This document shows positions 1 to 10,085 of a stretch of 64,000 nucleotides of DNA, piece after piece. The notes below the pieces were generated by a model that saw only the letters and a list, made by a program, of their open reading frames with translations, searched no databases and was not told the origin of the DNA. The stretch spans positions 310,001-374,000 of the forward strand of contig CAWARA010000013.1 of NCBI GenBank assembly GCA_963784195.1. Reading direction: 5' to 3'. Within the stretch, counting starts at the first letter, position 1. Every line of letters begins with the position of its first letter. Made by a program: the position numbers and the translations under genes. The stretch comes from CAVQAH01 sp963784195 (lineage in GTDB: Bacteria; Acidobacteriota; Vicinamibacteria; Vicinamibacterales; 2-12-FULL-66-21).

Positions 1-59
1 TCGGACCGGTCTCGGCCTCCGCGGCCGCACACCAGACCACCGCCTTGCAGCGGTATACA

Positions 60-1007
60 CTACCTATCTGGCCAGATTGCCCTGAGCACGGCAGCGAGGC
101 GGTAACCGCCCTTTGCCAGTTGCATCCGGACGAGCGTGCGCGCGCGCTCGTCGTAGCCTGCAGGCTGTTCGATGCGCCAGCGGTGTGGCGTTCGGCCGGA
201 ATCGTCAGGTCCCAGGTAGGCCAGGATCCGGATGTCGTGGTGAACGATTCTGCTCTGCTCCAACGCATCGTCCGCCCACCGCTGCGGCCACTCGTCGGGG
301 TCACCTGCGTCCGCCCATCCCGGCATCACGGGCAGCGCTTCGAACACCCTCGATACGAACGTCATCTCATCGTCGCGCCGCATCGTCAGGTTGACGGCGT
401 GCGCGTCCCAGTATGAGTGAAGGTTGAAGCGGTCCTGCGGTCCGTACAACAAAGCGTTGCCACCGAGCGTGAGCCGCCAGCCAGTCGTGCCCTGAGGGAA
501 CACGAACCTGAACGGCGCCTGCGCAGTGATGAATCCCGTACCGACATGAAGCGGCTGGTGCATGTCGCCGACGAAGTGTGCGAGCAGCCGCAGCGCCTCG
601 CGTGGTGTGAACACCCGAGAGTTCCCACGCAGCACCCGAATGCACTCACGCGACATCTGGACGACGTCCGTGGGACGCGCACCGGGGACTGACGCTTCGT
701 ACCGCTTTGTCTGGAACGGCAGATTCGCGTAGTGGTAGGTATCCTGTGCCGGATGTTCGAGGCGAAATGGGGCGGTGTCTTCGTCTTCGTACGTCGCCGA
801 CTTGATCGTGTCGGCCCAAATCGCCGCATCGGCCAGCGTCTCGCCGGGACGCAGAATCCTCCGAACCTCCTCGAGCGCTCGCGAGTTGCGAAGGTGGAGC
901 TCGGCAAGGCGTCCGACGATCCGGTGGCCCTCGTCGGCGAAGCCGCCGACGTCAGCCCATGCAAGAGCGACGAGCGCGCCGCAGGCAATCGCAGTCTGGA
1001 TCCGCAT
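60..1007 (-). CDS. S1/P1-family nuclease, secreted
   Basis: Predicted exported zinc-dependent nuclease that cleaves single-stranded nucleic acids and removes 3' phosphates. The 315-residue product has a short N-terminal signal segment, then the family's start region with EGH, an internal HFVGDMHQPLHVG block (about residue 140-152) carrying the metal-binding H-x3-D-x-H pattern, and HSYWD near residue 198; these match the trinuclear zinc site of S1/P1 enzymes. Length is normal for the family. One oddity is that the residue expected to become the new N-terminal Trp after signal cleavage, just before the GH, reads Phe here (GFADEGH). The gene is transcribed divergently from the next one. Family assignment is secure; activity is inferred. 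Confidence 0.9.
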   Translation of the reverse strand: MRIQTAIACGALVALAWADVGGFADEGHRIVGRLAELHLRNSRALEEVRRILRPGETLADAAIWADTIKSATYEDEDTAPFRLEHPAQDTYHYANLPFQTKRYEASVPGARPTDVVQMSRECIRVLRGNSRVFTPREALRLLAHFVGDMHQPLHVGTGFITAQAPFRFVFPQGTTGWRLTLGGNALLYGPQDRFNLHSYWDAHAVNLTMRRDDEMTFVSRVFEALPVMPGWADAGDPDEWPQRWADDALEQSRIVHHDIRILAYLGPDDSGRTPHRWRIEQPAGYDERARTLVRMQLAKGGYRLAAVLRAIWPDR

Positions 1008-1273
1008 CGGACGACATCATACGGGGGTTCGTCGTCCCTCAATGCGGCTTTCGTCACTCGACGATTGACGGTAATGCATCGCCCTGCTAGAAATCGAGGA
1101 ACTCGCAACCCGCCGTGACGGACCCTGGGGCTCTGCACTCGAGAGTGCGTGTCCGGCACGGAGAGAAGCAGCGGTTCCCTGGCCGACTCGCGGCCGGAGG
1201 ACCGTTCGATGTGATGGCGCCGAACCTCTGAGCCACGCGGGCAGGCACCCGGGCGCTCTAAAAGGAGGTTCGC

Positions 1274-2406
1274 ATGATAGCGGCGCTGTTCGCCTCGATC
1301 CTCGCATCGTTCATCACTTCCCAGGGTACCGCCGGACGTCCGCTTCCCTTCGACAAGGACTGGAATCTCGTTGGCCAGAGCATCGCCGTCGTCAAGGACG
1401 GATCGCGCGACATACTGCAGGTTGAGAACGGATACGCTCACCGGCGCGACATTCAGCTGGAGAACGGGACGATTGACTTCGACGTGCAGCTGTCGCGACG
1501 CCGATCGTTCGTCTATCTTTACTTCCGCGTCGCAGGCGAGGGCGAAAGGGAAGAGATCTACCTGCGCCCGCACAAGTCCGGGCTGCCTGATGCACTTCAG
1601 TACGCGCCGGTCTGGCAGGAGCGCAGCCAATGGCAGCTGTACCACGGGCCGGCGGCACGGCAGCCGTTCCCTTCGACCCAAGCGGATGGACCCACGTACG
1701 ACTGGTCATGCAGGGACGGCACGCTGCCGTCTTCATCAGCGATATGAAGGCGCCGGCGATGCTGGTGCCGAACCTGGCGCGCGATCCACGGGCGGGATAT
1801 ATTGCGGTCGGGAGTTTCGTTCCGCCGGGAAGCCCGGGCCAGGGACCTTCTGCGCGCTTCGCCAATGTCGTCATCCGCCCCGATGTGGTTGAGTTCGATT
1901 TCAAGGCGGCCCTCGCGAAAGCCGCAGCGCCGCCTGCGTCCAGAGACGGCATCGTTCGAAGCTGGAACGTATCGCAGTCGTTCGTCTCGAAGCCAGGCGA
2001 CACGCCCGGGATTCCTGCGGCGGACGTCCTGGGTCAGATGCGGCAGCTCGAGAGCGAACCGTCAGGCCTTCTCCAGCTCGATCGTCACGTGAAGGTGCCG
2101 GCGGAAGGCCCTTCTGCCGCCCTGGCGCGACTTCGCGTGCGCGCCGCACAAGCGGGCGTTTATGCGCTGGACCTGGGCTTCAGCGATATCGCAACGGTCT
2201 TCCTGAACGGACGGCCGGTCTTTCGCGGCGACGCGAGCTATTCGTTCGATCGTCCGCGTCGCGAAGGCCTGATCGGGTTCGATCAGGCGCGTTTGTATCT
2301 GCCGCTCGCCGCCGGAGACAACGACCTGGCAATCCTCCTGACCGACACCTTCGGCGGTTGGGGCCTGATGGGGCGCTTCGTCAACGCTTCAGGGCTCAGT
2401 TGGTGA
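1274..2406 (+). CDS. Secreted LamG/ConA-like domain protein (frame change)
   Basis: Two overlapping reading frames (1274-1747 and 1630-2406) form one protein. The N-terminal part has a signal peptide (residues 1-20) and a beta-rich stretch with alternating ENGTIDFDVQ and VYLYFRV segments typical of concanavalin A-like (LamG or DUF1080-like) folds. The second frame continues it with GWTHVRLVMQG and VFISD, which is how such domains normally proceed. The join lies at about 1640-1690. The C-terminal 100 residues form a further beta-sandwich-like region (IATVFLNGRPVFRG). The start is well supported by AAAGGAGG seven bases upstream of ATG. Substrate unknown; probably binds or degrades extracellular carbohydrate. 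The frame break is probably a sequencing indel. Confidence 0.6.
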
Positions 2407-2438
2407 CGCTTCGACGGCCGGAGTTTCGCGACCTCACG

Positions 2439-2561
2439 ATGCCACCACCGGACCCGGGCCTGCGCAAGATGCTGATGTGGACGTTCGTTGCCCTGATCGT
2501 GGCTGTCCTGATGGCAGTTCTTGGCGCGGGCCTGGCGATCCGGGTCTTCGACCGGCCCTGA
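2439..2561 (+). CDS. Small single-pass membrane protein
   Basis: A 40-codon frame beginning MPPPDPGLRKML and running into one strong transmembrane helix (about residues 11-34, rich in Ala, Val, Leu and Met), ending in a short charged tail RVFDRP. It sits 32 bases after the LamG-like gene and just before the SagB gene. No family is recognised. The Shine-Dalgarno is weak, and the same frame is open upstream to 2358, so the start is uncertain. Supported mainly by its clear membrane segment and compact fit between neighbours. Confidence 0.4.
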   Translation: MPPPDPGLRKMLMWTFVALIVAVLMAVLGAGLAIRVFDRP

Positions 2562-2591
2562 ATTCTTGTCCGGATCGCTCGGGCTCCGCGT

Positions 2592-2597
2592 TATAGA
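2592..2597 (+). promoter_or_regulatory. Candidate -10 element upstream of the SagB gene
   Basis: TATAGA within GTTATAGATG, 40 bases upstream of the ATG at 2638. A TTGTCC at 2566-2571 could be a -35 but the 20-base spacer is long. It lies in the short gap between the small membrane protein and the SagB gene, so it would give that gene its own transcript. Confidence 0.3.
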
Positions 2598-2637
2598 TGT
2601 GGTGCCCTCGGACTTGTCTGGCAAAGGAGGTCGTCGC

Positions 2638-4105
2638 ATGGCGAAACGCATCACACGCATCCGCACAAAGAGTGTTCGTGTCTCTCTCGGCCGCGTCGTG
2701 AGCCAACTCAGAGAGTTGAGACGGTCGGATCCTGAGGAGTTCAAGGCGCTGGCCAACCGAGTCCCCAAGGGGGCGTTTCGAACAACCGACGCGTGGTTCG
2801 CGCATCTCGAGGTTACGCTGAAGAGCATTCCCGAATGGTGTCCGAACCCTCGAGGCGACAACCAGTTCACGATCGATGTCCCGCCGAGCGCCGGCGCCGC
2901 CGAACGTAGGTATCGCCGTTCACCGCATCTGGTCGCGCACTGGACCACGAAGGGACCGGTCGTCGAGAACTTCGCGACCGGCCGGCTGGTTTCTGGTCTG
3001 CCCATCGTTCAGCAGATCCTGACGGCCTGCGATCGCTGGCGAACGATTGCGGATGTGAGCCAGCTGCTGCCCGAGTATCCGAGGCATTCGCTCGCTCCTC
3101 TGATTCGGTCGCTGGCGGAGCTGACACTGCTTCAGCGGTCCGATCGCGAGATCAGCGGCGTCGAAGCCCGTCTCGAAGCGTGGGGTGGATGGAGTCCGGC
3201 AGCCGCGTATTTTCACTGCGCAACCCGTGACGTGACGTATACGACGCGACCTCGAGGCGGCGGGCCGCCAGATGCGCGCCAAGGCTCGCAGGGATCCGCT
3301 ACCCGCAGCCGTGAAGCGGTATCGCGGACTACCGGTCACGAGGCTCCCGAAGCCTGACACTGACGGCGAGTTCGCGCGCGTGCTGCAAGACCGGCGGACC
3401 TGGCGCCGATTCTCGCGCACGCCGTCGACGCTGGCACAGCTCAGTGACGTGCTGGGCCTCACGTTCCGCGTGCAGCGCTGGATTGAGCTGCCAGGCATTG
3501 GTCGCGTAGCGTTGAAGACATCCCCGTCCGGTGGTGCTCGTCATCCGATCGAATGCTACGTCCTCGCGCTCCGCGTGCGCGGGCTTCCGCGCGGCCTCTA
3601 CCACTATCGGGCTGACACGCACGCGCTGGAGCGACTGCCGCGGACCGTCACCGCTCGTCACGTGGCCCGGTATCTTCCAGGACAAGGCTGGTACGGGAAT
3701 GCGAGCGTGGTCGTGCTGATGACCGCCGTCTTTGCGCGCACGCGCTGGCGCTATTCGAGCCCCCGCGCGTATCGCGTCGTGCTGGCCGAGACAGGGCATC
3801 TCTGCCAGACCTTCTGTCTGGCAGCGTCGTGGCGAGGTCTTGCGCCCTTCTGCACGATGGCGCTCGCGGACTCCGTCATCGAACGCGATGTGGGCATCGA
3901 TGGCATCTCGGAGGCGGTGATGTACGCTGCAGGATTCGGCACGCGTCCGGCCGGCGCCGCATGGGCGCCGTGGCCGACCGCGGAGCCGTATCAGGATCCC
4001 GTGGAATCACCCGGCGGCCCGAGGCGAAGCCTGCGTTCGCGTGCAAGATCCAAAGGAGCGAGCCCTTCATCCGCCCGTTCCCAGGACCGCAGGAAGCGAT
4101 CGTAG
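2638..4105 (+). CDS. SagB/ThcOx-family dehydrogenase with N-terminal extension (frame change)
   Basis: FMN-dependent nitroreductase-fold dehydrogenase of the type that oxidises azolines to azoles in ribosomal peptides. Frame 1 starts at 2638 behind AAAGGAGG and gives a ~90-residue basic helical N-terminal extension, then the usual SagB pre-domain (YRRSPHLVAHW; GWSPAAAYFHCATRD). Frame 2 supplies the catalytic part with RRTWRRFS, SPSGGARHPIECYV, YHY and the ETGHLCQ segment. Reading across about 3245 gives a smooth ARRDPLPAAVKRY join, so a one-base error is likely. The last ~35 codons overlap the converging kinase gene; the real C-terminus may be near 3990. No cyclodehydratase or obvious precursor peptide is next to it, so the substrate is unknown. 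Confidence 0.75.
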
Positions 4106-6977
4106 TGCTCGCGTGCGGCGTCGAGCTTACCCACCCGCTCGAGGAGCGTGGCGATCTCGAAGTGGGCGAGGACGACTTGCGAGTACGCTGGCGCGTCACC
4201 ATCTATCGCGCGCTCGCCGCTTCGCTCGAGAATCGACGTCCACGTCACAATCGCGTCGGGAATCCGCCCCGACGCGACGCTGTGCGCGCGCCAGCGTCAC
4301 CAGCGTCCAGGGACTCGTGAACGTGCGAACTGCCCGAACAGCATGTTCGTGCGCGGCTGGCGCCTGCATGGCGTGCCAGCGCGATCTCGGCGCGAAGCTG
4401 CTCGACACGCGCCTCGGGACGCGGCGACTGCCGCTCTCGGGCGTCCACGATCAGTTGCTGGAGAATCGCGTCAGCCATGGCCAGATCGCCCGCACGGGCC
4501 GCCAGCACGCCGTAAACGATCCGGTTCCGCGCCAGCTCGACCTTGATCTTTCTCAGGTGCGCAATCGCGTCACGTTTCCTTCCCGCGTCGATGAGCAACG
4601 ACGCCATCGCCAGATCGAGTCGCTCGACGCCGGAGCTGCCCCCGCGATCGAGACCCGCCCGGAGAGCAAGCGCAGCTTCCTCGTACCGTCCCTCTGATCT
4701 GAGAAAGTCCGCCTTGCCGAGCGCCAGTTCCGGCCAGGACACGTATCCAGCCTTGTTCGATTGTCGTTCGGCTTCGTCGAGCGCGCCGCTGGCGTCATCG
4801 CGACGCCCGCCGATCAGCAGGTGCTTCGCATACGCGATCCAGTCGAAGGGCTGGTCCAGATACTGCGCCAGAAGTGCAGAGGCTCTTTCAGGCTGACCGG
4901 TCGCGCTGTACATGTCCGCGAGCATCCAGCGGACGCGAGGATGCGGATAGGACTGCCATGCCGCTTCGAGCGCCTCGATCGATTGTCGATGCTGGCGAAG
5001 CGCACCCAAACTGAGACCCAGGTTGGCGAGGATGCGTCCGTCGCCAGGCCGCAGGCTGAGCATCGCCCGCTGGTGAGCGGCGGCCAGGTCGAATCGTTCG
5101 AAGAAGGTGTGGTAGTCGGCGAGGATCTTCTCGCGCTCTGTCGGCCCCAGCCGGGACTCGCTGCTTCGGGCCAGGGCTGCGGCTGTTTCGAATGATTGCC
5201 GGCGCTGGTCGAATTGACCGAGATATCCGTAGGCCAGGCCAGCGTACACGTGCGCCATCGCGAAACCTGGATCGAGCGACGTGGCCTGCAAGAAATGCGG
5301 GAGCGCGTCGCGCGCCAGCTCCTGATCGTGTACAGCCCCTTTCCCAGCGTGAAATGACGGACGGCTTCGAACGATTTCGACGTGACCGGTTCGAGCGGCG
5401 CGCTCAGGGCCTGCACGGAGCTGACGCTTTCACCAAGCAGCTCCCGCATCCGTCGGCCCTGACCGAGGGCGGCATGCAGCGCTTCAGCACGCGTGCGCCG
5501 GCTCTCCGGCTGTGTGTCCAGGATGCGTCCGCTCGGGACATGCCTGGCACGGAGCCTGACGACGTAGAGGCCGTCCTGCGCATCGACGGAGCCTGTGACG
5601 AGCGCAGCGAGCCCCTCGCGCTTGCAGATCTCGAGGCCCAGTTGCTCGTCGATGTTCGCCGTCGCCGGCCGCTGCATCCGTTCCAGTGACTCGGCGATGC
5701 GCGTCGTGGGGAAGACGTTCAGGTACGGCGACTCCTCGAGCTCACCGGTGACTGCCTGCCGCAGCGTGGCTTCCAGGTCCCCATCGCCGGTCGTTCCTGT
5801 AAAGGAGCCAACGAGCAGCCATTCCCGTGGCGCGATGAACGCGTCACGCGCGGCCTCCGAGCTGCGAGTTCTGGTAAACCACGCGTGGTTGATGCTGAAG
5901 ATCGCGCCGCTGGTCAGCAGGATCGCGGCGGCGACGGCCAGCAGTCTCAGCGTGGCGTGCGATCGTGGCTGCAGCGCCTCCAGATCGTGCGCGAGCGCCG
6001 CAGCGCTTCCATAGCGCCGTTCCGGTACCCGGTCCACCGCGCGATCGACAGCCGCGGCAAGACTGACCGGAAGATCTGGGCGGACGGATCGGATGGGCCG
6101 CGTGTCGCCGCGTTCGTGCGCCCGGCGGAGATCCGACACGATCGTCGCCTGCAACGGGGTACGTCCCCGTGAGCAAGTGATAGAGGAGAACGCCGATGCT
6201 GTAGACATCGGTGCGCACGGTGGCATGTGCGCCGCGGAAGATCTCTGGCGCGAGATACAGCGGCGTTCCGGCGAGATCGCTGATCGATCCATCCGCCAGC
6301 TCGCGCCCGATCCCGAAATCCATGAGCACCAGGCGGCCGTCGCTGGCGCGGACCACATTCTGCGGCTTGATGTCACGGTGGAGAAGCCCGGCATCGTGGA
6401 CCGCCTTCACTGACCGGCACAGCTCCATCCCGATATCGATCGCCTCGCTCGCATCGCAGCGGCCGTCTTCCTGCAGCCGCTGTTCGAGCGTGCGGCCGCG
6501 GATGAACTCCATCCAGAGGCCCACGCTGTCGCCAATCTGCTGCGCGTCATAGATCGTGACGACGCCGGGATGACGGACTTTCGCCAGCAGCCGGCCTTCG
6601 CGGATGATCGAGGCCACCTGCGGATCGTCAGAGCTGGCCGCCGGCATCAGCTTGACGGCGACTTCACGATCGAGGCGCGTATCCCAGGCGCGGTAAACCT
6701 CGCCGAACGTCCCGACGCCAATTCGTTCGAGGAGCTCGAGGTGTCCCCATAATTGCGGGAATGTGCGGTCTTCAGTCGTGGAGGACTGGTCCGATTCAGC
6801 GGCGGGCTCGTCGGGATCGGATCGGTGGACGTCCGCCAGTGCCGACAGCAGCCGCAGTTCGCCGATCAGTTCGCGGTCTCCGCCTGCGGAGCTGTCAATG
6901 GCAGACCAGTCGATGGGTGTCCCGTCGAGGATCGCCTGAGCCAGGTCGTCGATCAACCGGTCACGGTCGGCGCTCAC
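3991..6977 (-). CDS. Receptor-type Ser/Thr protein kinase with TPR sensor (frame changes)
   Basis: Membrane kinase of the PknB-like type. Residues from 6977 downward show a ~70-residue acidic N-terminus, a glycine loop (RIGVGTFGEVY), the ATP-binding Lys (VAVKL), HRDIKPQN, DFG and GTPLYLAPE. After the catalytic domain come one transmembrane helix (LLAVAAAILLTSGAIF), a FlgO/TolB-like segment and then TPR repeats (GLAYGYLGQFDQRRQSFETA; AHFEIATLLERVGKLDAA). Three frame changes near 6150, 5320 and 4300 split it; undoing them gives a continuous product of about 990 residues. Its start overlaps the end of the upstream ECF sigma gene by 17 bases, implying co-expression and functional coupling. The ligand is unknown. 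Confidence 0.85.
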
Positions 6978-7578
6978 GCCTCATCTCTTCTGCCAGGCGC
7001 ACGATGGCGCGCTGGGCGGCCTTGCGAGCCGCCTCGGTACTGGGCTTGTCGAAGACCTCCGCCAGTTCGGCGTACGAGTAACCCATTTCGACCTTGGCAA
7101 TGATGATGTCCCGCTCGGCAGGCTTCAGCCGTGCGAGCGCCCGCTCGTAGCGTTCGACCCCCTCGCGGCCGATCGCTTCCTCGAGCGGCGAGGCCGCGCT
7201 CTCGAGTTCCAGCAGTTCGAGGTCCGCCTCGGTCACCGGATACCGTCCTTTGCGGCGCACCTCGTCCCTGACCCGGTTGAGCACGGCCTGGCGCAGGTAC
7301 GCCTGAAGCGCGCCGACGCGGCGCGGTTCGAACTCATCGATCCTCTTGAACGTTTGAACCAGGGCATCCTGGACAAGATCGTCCGTGTCGGTGAGCTGGC
7401 GGGCCCATTTCGGCAGCCGGCCCCTTGCCCATCGCTGAAGTGGCGGGAGATGACGGGCGAAGAGACGTTCGAGCGCCTCGCGATCGCCGGCCCTGACCCT
7501 GGCGATCAGGTAGAAGGTCGAGTCGAGCGAGCCTTTGGCCGGCTCCCTGCGAAGGATTTCCCGGCCCGGCGTCGTCAT
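6961..7578 (-). CDS. ECF-type RNA polymerase sigma factor
   Basis: Alternative sigma factor of 205 residues. Region 2 carries DTDDLVQDALVQTFKRIDEF (about residues 66-85), the core-binding signature, and region 4 carries the helix-turn-helix GYSYAELAEVFDKPSTEAAR (residues 164-183). The linker includes an Arg-rich AYLRQAVLNRVRDEVRRKGRY. There is no anti-sigma gene beside it; instead its 3' end overlaps the start of a transmembrane Ser/Thr kinase. ECF families adjacent to Ser/Thr kinases are known, and in those phosphorylation of the sigma factor is thought to replace the anti-sigma switch. Membership in such a family here is inferred from context only. Confidence 0.88.
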   Translation of the reverse strand: MTTPGREILRREPAKGSLDSTFYLIARVRAGDREALERLFARHLPPLQRWARGRLPKWARQLTDTDDLVQDALVQTFKRIDEFEPRRVGALQAYLRQAVLNRVRDEVRRKGRYPVTEADLELLELESAASPLEEAIGREGVERYERALARLKPAERDIIIAKVEMGYSYAELAEVFDKPSTEAARKAAQRAIVRLAEEMRRERRP

Positions 7579-7695
7579 TCATGGGCGGTCCTGCCGCGCA
7601 ATCTTACGGCGGAAGCCTTCTGTTCTGCCAGCGACGAGGAATACTGCAACCGGTGCCGACCTGTGGTCGCAACTGGTTGTGTCAGAAGCGGTTAT

Positions 7696-9112
7696 CTACG
7701 GCATGCGCACGGCGCGCTGTTCGCGGCCGTTCTGATGAAGGATCAGGTGGGTGACCTTGCCGCCCTCCTTGACGAACGTGATCTGCGCGTCCATCACCTT
7801 CGCGAAGAACTTCGTCTCGGACTCCGGAAATACTTCGATCGTCTGCTGACCCGTTGCCTGGGTTATCAGTCGATCGCCCTCGCGGGTGACAGTCATGATG
7901 AAGTCCGGCCGGAGCTGATACCGGCCTGCGTACGAATCGAAGATCGCCGGATCGACGGTGATAGCCACGCGCTGCACCGGAGTCTGGTAAGGCTCGCCCA
8001 GAGAGATGGCCAGGAGGTCGCGCGCAATTCGGCCGGTGTTGGTGAACTCGTTGTTCGCGAGGACGACGATCGTCATCTTGTCGTCGGGGAGGCGGATCAA
8101 CATCGAGGAAAACCCATTGATACCACCACCATGCGTCGTCTGGCGCCTTCCGAACGTCGCCGGAGAGGGCATGGGCATCACCCAGCCGTACGCATAGTTG
8201 TCCTTGAACGGCGTGAACATCGCGGCCTTGGCCGCAGCAGGGAGCAGACGGTCAGCGTACAGAGCCTGATCCCACTTCAACAGGTCCTCGACTGTCGAGT
8301 AGAGCGAACCGGCAGAGTAGGGCTGGCCCATATCCAGGTACCGCGCGTTGGCGATGGCCTCTCCGTTCCGGCGCGTATCCGGCGGCGCGTCGCGGCAGGA
8401 CGACGTTGCTCCGGTCGTAGCCGGTGTCGGACATCCCGACCGGCGTGAATATCTGGTCGCGCAGCACGTCCTCGTACTTCCGGCCCGTGACCTTCTCGAT
8501 GATCACGCCGAGCAGGAAGTAACCGGAGTTGTTGTACTTGAATCCGCTCCCCGGTTCGAACTCCAGCGGCAGATCGCGAAAGAGCGCGATCATCTCGTCC
8601 GTCGTTTTCGGAAGGATGGAGATCTTCTGAAAGTCTGGAAGGCCTGTGTAGCTCGGGATACCCGAGGTATGGGTGAGGAGGTGATGGACGGTCACCGCCT
8701 TCCACGTGTCGGGACAGGGTGAGAGGTGAACGCAGATGGCGTCCTGCACCTTGAGCTTGCCCTGCTCCTGCAGCTGCATTACCACCATCGACGTGAACTG
8801 CTTCGTAATCGAGCCGACGCGGAACTTCGTGTTGGCGGCGTTGGGGATTTCCCATTCCGCGTTCGCCCACCCGTAACCCTTCTTGAACTTCGCGTCGCCG
8901 TTCAGTGCCAGCAACACCGTCCCGCTGAAGCCGTTGACCTTCTGCTGCGCCTGCAGGTAGGCATCGACGCGCTCGATCATCGCGGGATCGAGCGACGGCG
9001 CTGCCGGCGTGGCTGCGGTCGCTGCAGCGGGAGGTGGGTTCGCGGCCCCTTGTTGACCGGTGATCGGTTCGGGAGTGGTGGCCAGCGTCAGCAACAGGAG
9101 CAGCGTCAGCAT
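7696..9112 (-). CDS. Exported serine hydrolase, beta-lactamase class C-like (frame change)
   Basis: Penicillin-binding/beta-lactamase-fold esterase or peptidase. From 9112 there is a signal peptide (MLTLLLLLTLATT), a Pro/Ala linker, the active-site SITK (S-x-x-K), the LLTHTSGIPSY block and YNN (Y-x-N) as catalytic base. The second frame (7696-8331) continues with the HGGG motif in place of KTG and a C-terminal lipocalin-like domain (DSYAGRYQL). The frames join near 8370; restoring the frame reads GYAPER directly into MGQPYSAGSLYST. About 470 residues in total. Probably periplasmic; substrate not predictable. The frame break is probably a sequencing error. Confidence 0.82.
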
Positions 9113-9174
9113 GGCGGGAGGTTACACCGGCTCAGCGGTGCGGGCAAATGCGAAACAGAGAACGGGGGATCGGT

Positions 9175-9214
9175 GGGACGGCCACCGGACCCGGTGTCCG
9201 GCGGCCGTCGTCCC
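9175..9214 (-). terminator. GC-rich hairpin downstream of the BON gene
   Basis: An inverted repeat in which GGGACGGCCACCGGAC pairs with GTCCGGCGGCCGTCGTCCC across a short loop. It lies 20 bases beyond the stop codon of the BON-domain gene on that gene's strand. No T-tract follows, so a Rho-independent terminator role is plausible but not certain. Confidence 0.4.
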
Positions 9215-9233
9215 GTCAGGCGGGCGCAGTGGT

Positions 9234-9899
9234 CTACGACTTCGGTGTGACTTTGAGATTGTTCTTCACGCTCTTGACGCCGTCGGTCGCCTTCGCGATT
9301 GACTCAGCGCGCTCGCGCCCGGCCGCCGTGCGCACCGCTCCATTCAGGGTCACGGCACCCTTGGCGATATCGATGTCGATGTCGCTGTCGTCGAGAGCGT
9401 CCTCGGTCAGATACTGCGAGTAGATCTTCGACTTCAGCCATCCGTCCGTGACGGCGCGGCCGGCAGTTCCAGCCGTGTCTTTCGTCGCTTCACCAGCCTT
9501 GCGGCCCGCTTCGGCGGCGTCAGAGTGCGCCGGGCCGATTTTCAGCTGACTGGTGACGCTCTTCACGCCGTCGGTCGCCTTTGCGATGGCGATCGCACGG
9601 TCCCGGCCAGCGGCCGCGAGAACGGTTCCCTTCAGCGTGACGACGCCGCCGTTGGTATCGACGTCGATGTCGCTACCTTCGAGGGAGTCTTCGGGAATGA
9701 ACTGGGAGTGGATCTTCATGGTGATCCACGAGTCCGTAATCGCGTTGCCTGCTTTCTGGGGTGCCTGCTTGGCTTCCTGGGCGGGAGTCTGCGGCGGCGT
9801 CGCGAGCTCGACCGTTCCGGCCCACGAGGCCGTCGAGATTACCAGGATGGGTAACGCAAGGAAGCCCGAACGACGAAACAAACGGCCACCTGAGTTCAT
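9234..9899 (-). CDS. Periplasmic protein with two BON domains (OsmY-like)
   Basis: A 221-residue exported protein: N-terminal signal segment (FRRSGFLALPILVISTASWA), a Pro/Gln/Ala linker and two BON domains (about residues 53-120 and 150-218). Each domain starts with a D-x-W-(I/L)-(T/K)-x-KI-(H/Y)-SQ motif, continues with DSDIDIDI or GSDIDVDT, and ends ATDGVKSV. BON domains bind phospholipid or stabilise envelopes under osmotic stress. The two domains are strongly alike, indicating internal duplication. It is preceded by a gene-free stretch with likely promoter and followed by a strong hairpin, so it is probably monocistronic. Confidence 0.88.
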   Translation of the reverse strand: MNSGGRLFRRSGFLALPILVISTASWAGTVELATPPQTPAQEAKQAPQKAGNAITDSWITMKIHSQFIPEDSLEGSDIDVDTNGGVVTLKGTVLAAAGRDRAIAIAKATDGVKSVTSQLKIGPAHSDAAEAGRKAGEATKDTAGTAGRAVTDGWLKSKIYSQYLTEDALDDSDIDIDIAKGAVTLNGAVRTAAGRERAESIAKATDGVKSVKNNLKVTPKS

Positions 9900-10035
9900 G
9901 GTTTCTCCTCTCGCTGCGGCCTCGGCCGCAACATGTGGCGATCTGACGCTTTGTCAGCCGCCAGAGCTGAGAACTGCCAGAATCGTTCCCACTGTCACCC
10001 GTCACACAGTCAGGCTCATCCGTGAAAGGCTCTGC

Positions 10036-10074
10036 TATAGTGCCGGACGATTCGAAGCCGGGCTGAAGCCCGGC
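10036..10074 (+). promoter_or_regulatory. -10 element and leader hairpin before the S41 peptidase gene
   Basis: TATAGT at 10036-10041 is a good -10 hexamer 45 bases before the ATG at 10086. Between them GCCGGGC-TGAA-GCCCGGC (10057-10074) can form a perfect 7-bp stem with a 4-base loop, ending directly at the GGGAG ribosome-binding site. The hairpin would sit at the 5' end of the mRNA and could protect it or modulate initiation. Confidence 0.4.
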
Positions 10075-10085
10075 GGGAGTAAGAC

